Positions 1 to 7,094 of a stretch of 13,845 bases of DNA are shown here, piece by piece. The stretch is from CAJQQY01 sp964352225 (lineage in GTDB: Bacteria; Bacteroidota; Bacteroidia; Chitinophagales; Saprospiraceae): the NCBI GenBank assembly GCA_964352225.1, contig CAYGRM010000167.1, positions 1-13,845 on the forward strand, in the 5' to 3' direction. The notes under the pieces were generated by a model. The model did no database searches, was not told where the DNA came from, and was given only the letters and a program-made list of their open reading frames with translations. Position numbers and translations under genes: made by a program. Numbering within the stretch: the first letter of the stretch is position 1; every line of letters starts with the position of its first letter.

Positions 1-64
1 TTGGATGTAAACCACCTTCACATACTATGTCGTGAATTTCATCTTCAAAAATTAAAATATTCAT
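1..64 (-). CDS. Response regulator, N-terminal fragment (cut by window edge)
   Basis: Only the first 21 codons are inside the window. They begin MNILIFEDEIHD, which matches the first beta strand and the acidic pocket (Glu-Asp-Glu) of a CheY-like receiver domain. The ATG lies one base after the TAA stop of the upstream histidine kinase gene, so the two are almost certainly co-transcribed and translationally coupled. Partners of LytS/YehU-type kinases in Bacteroidota are usually LytTR-domain DNA-binding regulators; that is an inference, because the phospho-acceptor Asp and the output domain lie outside the window. The residues after the acidic pocket (IVCEGGLHP) do not look like a typical receiver helix 1, so an error near the window edge is possible. 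Confidence 0.6.
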   Translation of the reverse strand, partial: MNILIFEDEIHDIVCEGGLHP

Positions 65-65
65 A

Positions 66-1085
66 TTACGCAACTTGTTTGATCATGGGAAGTTTTACGA
101 TAAAATTTTTATTAGACTGAATTTCAATTTCATTATCTGTCAGTAATCTATATCTTGCTTTGAGGTTCGTTAAGCCGATGCCCGTAGATTCTACAAGTTT
201 ACTTTTTGTATTTATATTGTTATAAACCATTATAGAATCCTTCTTAATATCAATTTTTGTTTTAATTGGTGATTGAGAATTACCATGATTATGCTTGACA
301 ATATTTTCTAAAAGTGTTTGTAATGCGCCTGGAGGAATTAAATAATCTTCACTATTTTCTAAATCGTTTTTTATTTCAAAAAGATAAGCATCCCCAAATC
401 TACTTTCGATGAGATACATATAATTTTTTGCAAATTCTAGTTCGTCCTCTAATGGCACTACTTCAAAATCTTTATTGGAAATCAAATAACGATATAAAGT
501 GGATAGTTTATTCAAATAAATTTTTGCTGATTTTGGATTAGAATCGATCAGAGAATCGATGGTATTTAAATTATTAAATAAAAAATGCGGGTCAATTTGA
601 GACTTCAATAAAAGTAATTCTGATTCTTTTTTTTCCTTTTCAATTTTGGCAACATGAATCTGGGCATCGTATAATTTTTTTCCCAAAAGGAAAGTTGCAA
701 AGATGCCTATGCCTTCGATGTGTAAAGTGAATCCATAATATAAAGCATTAAGACTTAGCAAATTTCCCTTGCAAGTCCTAAAATAACAGTACCATTGAAG
801 CTCAAGTATCCCCATAAAAAATAGGAATAAGATGCCGAAAAAGAACAATTGAAGGAATTGTCTTTTGGGAAAAAATCTAGCAAAAATTACGTAGACTAAA
901 ACAAATACAGAGGTAACCGTAAATAAAATAAAGTTGATGTGGTCAATGATTAATAAATACTTTTCTCCTTCCTTGTAGTCGCTATAATCCATGCTACCAA
1001 TCACCAAGGAAAGCAAGAAAAATATTCCGGTCAGGTAAAGGTCAGACTTGGTAAGTTTAAAATCCATGTAGCCTTGTTTAAACAT
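66..1085 (-). CDS. Membrane-bound LytS/YehU-type sensor histidine kinase
   Basis: This is an inner-membrane sensor kinase of the His_kinase (PF06580) family, 339 residues long. About four membrane segments fill residues 18-33, 47-73, 77-99 and 115-136, with no large periplasmic sensor domain. A charged helical linker (about 138-160) leads to the phospho-acceptor motif IDPHFLFNNLNTI with His167. The ATPase part has an N-box at 258-268 (LLENIVKHNHG) and a glycine box at 301-312 (TGIGLTNLKARY). The annotated ATG gives MFKQGYMDFK; Met7 is a plausible alternative start because AAGG lies about 6 nt before it. The response regulator follows after one base. The outer-membrane barrel gene lies upstream on the same strand, which suggests but does not prove a shared role in envelope sensing. 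The stimulus is unknown. Confidence 0.93.
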   Translation of the reverse strand: MFKQGYMDFKLTKSDLYLTGIFFLLSLVIGSMDYSDYKEGEKYLLIIDHINFILFTVTSVFVLVYVIFARFFPKRQFLQLFFFGILFLFFMGILELQWYCYFRTCKGNLLSLNALYYGFTLHIEGIGIFATFLLGKKLYDAQIHVAKIEKEKKESELLLLKSQIDPHFLFNNLNTIDSLIDSNPKSAKIYLNKLSTLYRYLISNKDFEVVPLEDELEFAKNYMYLIESRFGDAYLFEIKNDLENSEDYLIPPGALQTLLENIVKHNHGNSQSPIKTKIDIKKDSIMVYNNINTKSKLVESTGIGLTNLKARYRLLTDNEIEIQSNKNFIVKLPMIKQVA

Positions 1086-1106
1086 TAATTAAGTAGCGGA
1101 TCAAGG

Positions 1107-1167
1107 GTTCAATGGAAGTAAAACGGGGTAGGGATGTAGTTCCGACCTCGTTTTACTTCCATTGAAC
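1107..1167. repeat. Long perfect inverted repeat (hairpin-forming)
   Basis: Positions 1107-1125 and 1149-1167 are perfect 19-nt inverted copies (core TTCAATGGAAGTAAAACG). Allowing one G-U pair, the stem extends to 1129/1145, giving 23 pairs around a 15-nt loop. It lies between the stop of the outer-membrane barrel gene and the start of the kinase gene. No T-run follows on the minus strand, so it is not a classical rho-independent terminator. It could stabilise or process the transcript, or be a dispersed REP/MITE-like element. Confidence 0.8.
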
Positions 1168-1185
1168 AATTGATTCCCATTAAGT

Positions 1186-1250
1186 ATTGGGTTATTTCTT
1201 TTAGGAATTAGTCATCAAGATACAAATTCACCTTTAAGAAATAACTCAAT
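1186..1250. repeat. Imperfect inverted repeat with a core shared with 7151-7219
   Basis: Arms 1186-1205 and 1231-1250 match at about 17 of 20 positions, with perfect 10-nt cores GTTATTTCTT and AAGAAATAAC. The stretch 1179-1250 also aligns in the same orientation to 7151-7219. Shared words in the same order are ATTAAGT-ATTGG, TTAGTC and GAAATAACTyAAT. The total lengths are similar (72 and 69 nt). It is probably a diverged copy of a dispersed palindromic element. Confidence 0.55.
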
Positions 1251-1262
1251 TATGCGCTACCT

Positions 1263-3647
1263 CTAATTTTTTTGCGCTCGATTCAATACGTCTGATGCAC
1301 TACTGCTTCGATTCTTAGAACCCTTCATATGTTGGTTCCCAAATTTATAACTGAACTGCATATTCACTACCGGACCATCCCATCGACTATTAATATCTAT
1401 ATCCATGTTGGAATAAATAATTTCGGCAAACATATATCGAGCTAAAATATTTTCTACTCCAATACTTATTCTGGCTTTGTCATCCAAGAACTTTTTACTG
1501 AAACCCACATCAACTCCGTACAACCAACTGGCATTGACAATACCATCCTGTCCACCACTATTATACCAGCCTGAAAGCTCGGTATTAATTTTTCCTGGAA
1601 GCATAAATTCGGCAGAGATAAAAGTAGTAAAATCCCATTTTGATCTTTGAAAATTATCACCTAAATATTCAGAGTCAAATTTACCATGGTTAGCAATTAC
1701 GCCTCCATAACCAGAAACTCCTGGAATAAAATCTAATGGAAAAAATAAACTCGCGTTGAAGTTTTTAAAAGACTCTAAGTTCACCGTCACCAAATTTGAG
1801 GTTCCTAGCGAATCATTTTGTTCAGAGACTTCTACGATGGCATCATTGGTGTGTTTATATTCAACATTAAAAAATGGTTGGTTCTGAAACGCCAAATTGA
1901 ATTTTGCACTATGCGTCAAAGCAGGAGCTAAGTTTACATTTCCTCTTTGGAAAGTATACTGATCCAAAAAGTATTTGAATGGATTCAAATCATTGTACCT
2001 CGGTCGATCAATTCGATAACTATAGGCAACGGTTGCACCAATATCTTTGGTAATTTCTCTTCCAAGGCTAGCACTTGGAAATAACTTATCAATTGGTCTA
2101 GGTATTCTTTCATCTAGGGTTATCGAGTAACCTTCAGAGTCACTTTTTTCATATCTCAAACCTGCTGTTCCATTCCATTTTCCTTTTTTCCAAGTAGCTT
2201 TTCCATAGCCTGCAAAAATGGTTTCGGTAAATAAATAATGATTGCTTTGTCCAATATTATTTTCCCAAATACTTCCATTTTGAATTCTTGCATCTAAATT
2301 ATTGTCTAAGTCCGCATCACTATATTTTAACCCAAATTGCACCTTTAATTTTTTAGAAAAAGGATAAGTATAATCTAGTTTTGAAGTAAAGATATCAGTA
2401 GTACCAACTTGAATATTTTTTTGGCCATCGAAAACTGCTTCACCATTTATTTCAGTTGTGGATAGTTCATTGGTCATGTCAGTTTTTATTTGAGCGACGT
2501 TCATATCAAACTCTAATTTCTGTCCAGTTGTATCTATCTCAAAAGTATAATAAGGGTTAAAAGTAATCATACTCCAATCATCCTTTTGAGCATTTTCCGT
2601 TTTCAATTCCCAGTCGGTGATGTTAGGATCTCCGAAGTTTACCTTGGTGGTATTATCAACGATATAATCAGATTTGCTATTAAAATACCTACTTGAAAAT
2701 CCAATATTATTTCGATCGTTAACATCCCACCCTAAAGATAAATTTGAACTGAAACCATCGGAAATACTAGGGTCTTCACTCACTTGGGTATATACATCAT
2801 CCAAAACTTTTCTTGAGATGGTCATACGTTCCCACCATGAATTTCTTCGATAGCCAATGCTACCTTGAATGTTAACATCACCTTGATAATGACTCAAAGA
2901 TAAACCAGTTTTATACCTCCAATATTCGCCTTTTCCAACTCCTGCATTGATATTTCCATTAGTACCATAAAGACTATTTTTCTTTAAAATAATATTCAAT
3001 ACTGGCCCTGTTCCTTCGGCATCAAACTCTGCTCCCGGTTGATGAATGACTTCTACTCGTTTGATATTATCGCCCGGCATATCTTTTAGCAAAGATTGCA
3101 CATCCATATATCTGGTCGTTTTTCCATTGATCAAAATCGTCATATTGTTTTGTCCAGCCATTCTTAATTTATCACCAATCACAATCATCCCAGGGACTTT
3201 TTTCATCACATCCAAAACGCTTCCGTTTAAACTAGTCATATTATTTTCTACATTAACAATCAGGCGATCTGCTCTTTGTTCTAATAATGGTTTTCGAGAA
3301 ACTACTTCTACTTCAGTAAGGATGGCAGCATCCTCAGAAAGTTCCAAATCAAATGATTGACCGTTGTCCTGTGGGAGTAGGATAACAATACTTTTACGGC
3401 TGGCATAACCAAGCATAGTTGCTTTAATAAAATAGGTTCCATCCTTAATGTTTTTAAAAGAAAAATTACCATTCACATTAGTTGATTCTGCCTCAATGAT
3501 CGAACTGTCAGCTTGATTATGAAGAGCAACTGTAGCAAAGTAAATACCGATGTTGCCGTCTGTTATTTTTCCAGAAATAGAATTTTGGGAAAATGCGGTA
3601 TTGGCAAAAAGAAGAAATAGAGCTAAAATTTGAATTGGCTTTTTCAT
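1263..3647 (-). CDS. TonB-receptor-like outer-membrane beta-barrel protein
   Basis: A 794-residue exported protein. Residues 1-20 form a signal peptide ending AFS before Gln21. A CarboxypepD_reg-like beta-sandwich follows at about 22-103. A plug-like domain covers about 118-224 (LLEQRADRLIVNV, VLDVMKKVPGM, ILINGKTTRYMD, and a stretch near 203-223 ending LNIILKK). Alternating barrel strands rich in Tyr/Trp/Asn continue almost to the C-terminus, as in the outer membrane beta-barrel family PF14905. This class is distinct from SusC-type nutrient receptors, has no obvious TonB box, and its substrates are generally unknown. No SusD partner is present. The small exported gene at 3714 ends 66 nt upstream and the kinase/regulator pair lies downstream on the same strand. 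The last 20 residues are polar and Ser/Asn-rich, extending past the final barrel strand. Confidence 0.9.
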   Translation of the reverse strand: MKKPIQILALFLLFANTAFSQNSISGKITDGNIGIYFATVALHNQADSSIIEAESTNVNGNFSFKNIKDGTYFIKATMLGYASRKSIVILLPQDNGQSFDLELSEDAAILTEVEVVSRKPLLEQRADRLIVNVENNMTSLNGSVLDVMKKVPGMIVIGDKLRMAGQNNMTILINGKTTRYMDVQSLLKDMPGDNIKRVEVIHQPGAEFDAEGTGPVLNIILKKNSLYGTNGNINAGVGKGEYWRYKTGLSLSHYQGDVNIQGSIGYRRNSWWERMTISRKVLDDVYTQVSEDPSISDGFSSNLSLGWDVNDRNNIGFSSRYFNSKSDYIVDNTTKVNFGDPNITDWELKTENAQKDDWSMITFNPYYTFEIDTTGQKLEFDMNVAQIKTDMTNELSTTEINGEAVFDGQKNIQVGTTDIFTSKLDYTYPFSKKLKVQFGLKYSDADLDNNLDARIQNGSIWENNIGQSNHYLFTETIFAGYGKATWKKGKWNGTAGLRYEKSDSEGYSITLDERIPRPIDKLFPSASLGREITKDIGATVAYSYRIDRPRYNDLNPFKYFLDQYTFQRGNVNLAPALTHSAKFNLAFQNQPFFNVEYKHTNDAIVEVSEQNDSLGTSNLVTVNLESFKNFNASLFFPLDFIPGVSGYGGVIANHGKFDSEYLGDNFQRSKWDFTTFISAEFMLPGKINTELSGWYNSGGQDGIVNASWLYGVDVGFSKKFLDDKARISIGVENILARYMFAEIIYSNMDIDINSRWDGPVVNMQFSYKFGNQHMKGSKNRSSSASDVLNRAQKN

Positions 3648-3713
3648 GCGTTTTACTTTTAAGAGGTTGTTATATTCTGATAAGTTTAGGTATGTTTCTT
3701 TTTGAAAAATTAA

Positions 3714-4163
3714 CTAGAAGGTAGAATCCATGTGAATATATCGAGTTCCATTTCCTTTAATATTAAATGATTGGTAAGTCCATTCATCATTTATGTTTTT
3801 AAATTTAATTTTGACTTTATAATCTTGATAGTTGAAGATTAAAATAGACTTATTACCTCTCACCTTGAATTTTTTTACATCAATAAAGGCTTGGTCATAG
3901 TTTAAATCTATATCGTTTTTATTTTTAAAAATATTTACTTTTTTTCCCTCAAAATCAATTTCTAAATTAGTTGAGAATTTATTATTGGAGACCATAATCA
4001 TTGGAAGTACTTCTCCTGCTTCATCTTTTGCTAAATACTTTTTCAATTTATCAATATTGATCGATTTTTCGATGACCGCTAAGTCCTCAGATTGTCCAAA
4101 GGAGTTATTTGAAATAGAAACTAAAAGAGACATTAAGACGAATGCAATGATTGAATTTTTCAT
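3714..4163 (-). CDS. Small exported protein of unknown function, tandem paralogue A
   Basis: I do not recognise this family. The 149-residue product has a signal peptide (about 1-23, ending SFG before Gln24) and a mature part of about 125 residues rich in Lys, Asp and beta-prone segments, with no cysteine. It is about half identical over the mature region to the next gene upstream (4395-4841). Shared blocks are KKYLAKDE, LEIDFEGK/LELDFEGK, VKKFK and a C-terminal KGN..RYI. The repeated short beta strands suggest a small beta-sandwich or lipocalin-like fold, but this is only a guess. It is 66 nt upstream of the outer-membrane barrel gene and is probably co-transcribed with it. Either a periplasmic or a secreted location fits. 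Confidence 0.85.
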   Translation of the reverse strand: MKNSIIAFVLMSLLVSISNNSFGQSEDLAVIEKSINIDKLKKYLAKDEAGEVLPMIMVSNNKFSTNLEIDFEGKKVNIFKNKNDIDLNYDQAFIDVKKFKVRGNKSILIFNYQDYKVKIKFKNINDEWTYQSFNIKGNGTRYIHMDSTF

Positions 4164-4202
4164 ATTTTATTTTTTTAGAAGTTACTTTGAATATTAATAC
4201 TT

Positions 4203-4210
4203 CAAAACTA
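4203..4210 (-). promoter_or_regulatory. Candidate -7 promoter element for the 3714-4163 gene
   Basis: Read on the minus strand this is TAGTTTTG, a perfect match to the Bacteroidota -7 consensus TAnnTTTG, about 40 nt before the ATG. A TTTG lies further upstream but 25 nt away, against the usual 19-21, so the -33 box is poor. It would give the second paralogue its own transcript. Confidence 0.3.
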
Positions 4211-4394
4211 GGTTAAACCATACTTATATAATGGTCAAAAAAGGTGAAAGCGGTTTTTTTGCCGATGAATTGGGGTAGAAATTAGGTCATGAAATTTATT
4301 ATTGAGCATAGGTATTCAGCTCCAGCTCAGTTTCTGAAAACTGAACTAGTCCTGCTTAGAGGTTTAGTAAAATGGAATAGATTAGTTGAAGATC

Positions 4395-4841
4395 CTAGTT
4401 AACTGGGACAGAATAAATGTATCTTTTCTTATTTCCTTTCAGACCAAAGGTATTGAAGGTCCAAACACCATCTATTTTCTTATGTTTTATTCTGATGGTG
4501 TATCCATTGTATTTAAATTTTAAAATGGCTGCATCATCTCGAATCTTGAATTTTTTGACTTCTAAAAATACTTGATCTTCTTCTAAGTTTGCCTCTTTTT
4601 TATTGGTAAAAACATCGACTCTTTTTCCCTCAAAATCTAATTCTAAATATTTAGAAAAATGACGATTAGTCACCACAATCAAGGGGGTATTTTTATTCAT
4701 TTCATCTTTTGCGAGGTATTTTTTAAATTCATCGACATTGAGAGATAACTCAATAACACTTAAGTTGTCAGCCTGAGCAAAAGTAGATGAAGCAAAAAAT
4801 AAGTCGAGCAGTAGGAGTAGAAAAAACGAATGATTTTTCAT
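4395..4841 (-). CDS. Small exported protein of unknown function, tandem paralogue B
   Basis: A 148-residue protein with a strongly hydrophobic signal peptide (about 1-22, ending TFA before Gln23). The mature part is about half identical to the adjacent paralogue at 3714-4163, with conserved KKYLAKDE (about 40-47), LELDFEGKRVDVF (about 67-79), VKKFKIR and WTF.....KGN..RYI near the C-terminus. No catalytic motif, cysteine or lipobox is visible. The two genes are 231 nt apart, and that spacer holds no gene and only a weak 7-bp hairpin (4327-4344). A recent tandem duplication followed by divergence explains the pair. It heads the run of minus-strand genes leading to the barrel protein and the kinase, so an envelope-related function is possible, but none is established. 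Confidence 0.85.
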   Translation of the reverse strand: MKNHSFFLLLLLDLFFASSTFAQADNLSVIELSLNVDEFKKYLAKDEMNKNTPLIVVTNRHFSKYLELDFEGKRVDVFTNKKEANLEEDQVFLEVKKFKIRDDAAILKFKYNGYTIRIKHKKIDGVWTFNTFGLKGNKKRYIYSVPVN

Positions 4842-5218
4842 TTTAAAAAAACTTTTATTTGATAGCTAAAAATAGCCATTTTTGAAAAATAAACATTTTT
4901 TCTGCTATTAACATTTTATGATTTATTATATCATTGGATGTTCACTAAGGTGACGATATAAAAAAGAGAATACCCCTATAAACGAGCTATAAAAAATTCA
5001 GAAAAGTAAAATTTGTAGTTCAATTGGAGAAAAGTTACATCAGTAAAATAATAAATTAGGAAGGGAAGAATTTAGCCAGAAATAGCGTAAAGGGATTTAG
5101 GATTGGATAGAACAAGGATGCCGTGGATTGGGCAGGTTTTAGCAGATTTAAAGATTATATACATGGGAGAAAATCTGTGAAAACCTGCTCAATCCGCAGC
5201 ATTAGCGTTTCATCAAGA
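4842..5218. other. Intergenic spacer, 377 nt, no gene seen
   Basis: This AT-rich spacer lies between the start of the 4395-4841 gene and the stop of the sulfurtransferase gene, both on the minus strand. The left part must carry the promoter for the exported-protein genes, but I could not pick a convincing TTTG/TAnnTTTG pair. The right part carries the palindromic repeat at 5116-5204. A plus-strand reading frame crossing into the sulfurtransferase gene is explained by that palindrome and is not considered a gene. Confidence 0.6.
5116..5204. repeat. Dispersed-type palindromic repeat (GCCGTGGATTG / CAATCCGCAGC)
   Basis: Arms 5116-5148 and 5172-5204 match at about 26 of 33 positions in inverted orientation, sharing GGATTG, GCAGGTTTT and CAGATT, around a 23-nt loop. 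It starts about 15 nt past the stop of the sulfurtransferase gene. There is no T-run on the minus-strand side. Palindromes of this style (GGATT..GGATTTTCACAGATT and its complement) are common between genes in Bacteroidota as I remember them; a genome-wide copy count would settle it. Confidence 0.7.
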
Positions 5219-6064
5219 TTACTTTTCGATAGGATAATTTCCATCCCCCCATTCTGTCCAAGAGCCATCAAATACCGCTTTCGATTGATGCCCCGCAACT
5301 TCAGCTCCTAGTGCAATTACGCAAGCGGTCATGCCTGAGCCACAGGTGAAAATGATTTCTTTATCCTCCAGATCAAAGGCATCATAAATATCTTTTAATT
5401 CTTTTTTGGAGAGTAACTTTCCGTCTTTAATAATATTACTACTTGGTAAATTTTGACTACCTGGAATATGTCCACCTTTAAGATCCGCACGTGGCTCAGG
5501 AGCTGTTGCATGGAATCTTCCTGCTGAGCGAGCATCCAAGATAGCCACATCTTTTCTGTTGAGATTTTCTAAAACTTCTTTGGCACTTTTAATTAAATTA
5601 GCTTGGTAATTGGACTTAAAGTTTCCAGCTTCTCCATCATAAGCAGCTTGAATCGCGATGGGTAAATTGGCATCTTTCCAAGCTGGAAAACCACCATTCA
5701 AAACCGCTACATTTTCATGTCCCATGGTTTTAAAAATCCACCAGGCTCGAGGAGAAGAATAAACACCATGATGATCATAAATGACAATAATACTTTCATT
5801 ATTGATTCCAATTTTTCGAGTTTCTATTTCAAAATATTCAGGCGAAGGCATCGTATTGGGAAGTGTAGCTTCTTGATCTTTGAAGGTGTTTTGTAAATCA
5901 AAATGACGAGCACGAGGAATGCGTTTCGTCTTTGCTTCCTCGGATAATTCTTTTTGACCGACTTTGGTTTTAGTGGCATCGAGGATCACTAAATTTGGAT
6001 GGTTGATATGAGTCACGAGCCATTCGATGGAAACTATTGGTGTGGGAAGAGATATCTTATTCAT
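5219..6064 (-). CDS. sseA: 3-mercaptopyruvate sulfurtransferase (two-domain rhodanese)
   Basis: This cytoplasmic enzyme transfers sulfur from 3-mercaptopyruvate to a thiol or cyanide acceptor through a cysteine persulfide. The 281 residues hold two rhodanese domains. The inactive N-terminal one (about 10-135) has GVYSSPRAWWIFK and VLNGGFPAWK. The catalytic one (about 155-280) has LDARSAGRF, PEPRADLKGGHIPGSQNLP, the active-site loop CGSGMTA with Cys241, and DGSWTEWG. A CGSG(V/M)TA loop is typical of mercaptopyruvate sulfurtransferases; thiosulfate sulfurtransferases usually have a basic CRKG loop, so the SseA assignment is favoured. Length is normal for the family. The gene starts 31 nt after the stop of the phosphotransferase gene on the same strand, so the two probably form an operon. 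Confidence 0.92.
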   Translation of the reverse strand: MNKISLPTPIVSIEWLVTHINHPNLVILDATKTKVGQKELSEEAKTKRIPRARHFDLQNTFKDQEATLPNTMPSPEYFEIETRKIGINNESIIVIYDHHGVYSSPRAWWIFKTMGHENVAVLNGGFPAWKDANLPIAIQAAYDGEAGNFKSNYQANLIKSAKEVLENLNRKDVAILDARSAGRFHATAPEPRADLKGGHIPGSQNLPSSNIIKDGKLLSKKELKDIYDAFDLEDKEIIFTCGSGMTACVIALGAEVAGHQSKAVFDGSWTEWGDGNYPIEK

Positions 6065-6095
6065 TTATTTTTATTTTATGGTAAATTGCTGATTA

Positions 6096-7094
6096 TCAAC
6101 TGTTTAAGAATTTTTGTTGTTTGTTTTGATTATAATCAATCCAATGCTTTATTCTAGCGTTTATAAATCCTTTGACATAAATTTTATTGACAAAAACGGC
6201 TGCAAACTTTTCACATTGAAATCCTAAATAGAAAAAAAGCAAAGCAGTTCCAAAGGCAGGAATTAACTTTTTTTCATCTTCCGAAATTAATAAAATGGAT
6301 TCGTATCCTTGATAAAATTGGTCTACTTTTTCTTTCATTTTTTCTTGGTCAGGTTCAAAAAGAAAAAGCATCATCACATGATAAGCAATATCCAAAACTA
6401 AATACCCATTTCCACAAAAATCAAAATCAAATAATGTAATATTATTGTTATTGTCAATGTTTAGGTTGTCAGCCCAAAGGTCGAGATGGACAGCTCCGTA
6501 GCGAAATTCTGCTGAGTTAATTGCATTAAAAATTGTTGATAATTTAGTTTGAGTATTTTTTAGAAAACGAAATTCTGGAGTGTCGGATCCAAGAAGGATT
6601 TCTATTTTTTTTAAAGAATCTGAGATTAAAATTTGGGAAGAATACTTAACTCTCTTTAAATCTAAATCTTTAGAATTTTGATGAATTTGTCCCATCATTT
6701 TTCCAATCTCAAAATGCAATTCAGGAGAAATAGTTAATTGTTTTTCTCCTTCGGCAAATGAGAAAAGAACTCCAAATCTTTTTCCTTCTGGAGCCATAAA
6801 TTCGTGGAGGAAGTTTTCATTTTTATCCTTGATTGGAAAGGAAACAGAGAGTTTTTTTCCCTTTAATAAATTGATAAATCGTAATTCTTCTTCGATCTCT
6901 TTTTTCGTTCGCCAATCCAATCTGTAAAGTCTAAAAATAAATTTCTCCAAATTATTGGAAACCAAATAGGTATCATTAACCCAAGTTTTGATGAGTTGAC
7001 AAGAAGTATTTTTCCCTAAATCATATCGATCATTGAGGTAATCTCCAAGATGAGTTTCGGAAATAATAGATTTAGAAACGGGGAAATGATTCAT
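6096..7094 (-). CDS. Phosphotransferase of the APH/choline-kinase fold
   Basis: A 332-residue cytosolic protein of the phosphotransferase enzyme family (APH, PF01636; related to SrkA/YihE and type II homoserine kinases). The N-lobe has NDTYLV and FIFRLYR at about 40-58. The C-lobe has the catalytic loop VHLDLWADNL (His203, Asp205, Asn210) and the metal-binding DFD at 223-225 (LFDFDFCG), then LDIAYHV. Most relatives have HGD in the catalytic loop; here the Gly is Leu, but the catalytic Asp and Asn remain, so activity is expected. The substrate cannot be told from sequence. Small hydroxylated molecules or protein Ser/Thr are possible, and antibiotic resistance is unlikely for a chromosomal gene paired with sseA. 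It is divergent from the SH3-domain gene at 7450 and is the first gene of the probable pair. Confidence 0.85.
   Translation of the reverse strand: MNHFPVSKSIISETHLGDYLNDRYDLGKNTSCQLIKTWVNDTYLVSNNLEKFIFRLYRLDWRTKKEIEEELRFINLLKGKKLSVSFPIKDKNENFLHEFMAPEGKRFGVLFSFAEGEKQLTISPELHFEIGKMMGQIHQNSKDLDLKRVKYSSQILISDSLKKIEILLGSDTPEFRFLKNTQTKLSTIFNAINSAEFRYGAVHLDLWADNLNIDNNNNITLFDFDFCGNGYLVLDIAYHVMMLFLFEPDQEKMKEKVDQFYQGYESILLISEDEKKLIPAFGTALLFFYLGFQCEKFAAVFVNKIYVKGFINARIKHWIDYNQNKQQKFLNS

Noticed and set aside
3046..3360. Open plus-strand frame opposite the outer-membrane barrel gene
   Set aside because: It lies wholly antisense to a well-supported domain (plug region), has no recognisable domain, and is explained as a shadow of the real gene.
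4231..4278. 15-codon plus-strand frame (MVKKGESGFF...) in the spacer between the two paralogues
   Set aside because: It is too short, has no ribosome binding site and no conservation evidence.
4327..4344. Small hairpin TCAGTTT/AAACTGA as a terminator for the 4395-4841 gene
   Set aside because: The stem is only 7 bp and no T-run follows on the minus strand.
5123..5311. Plus-strand frame of 62 codons starting in the palindrome at 5116-5204
   Set aside because: Half of it is palindromic repeat and the rest is antisense to sseA; there is no plausible protein.
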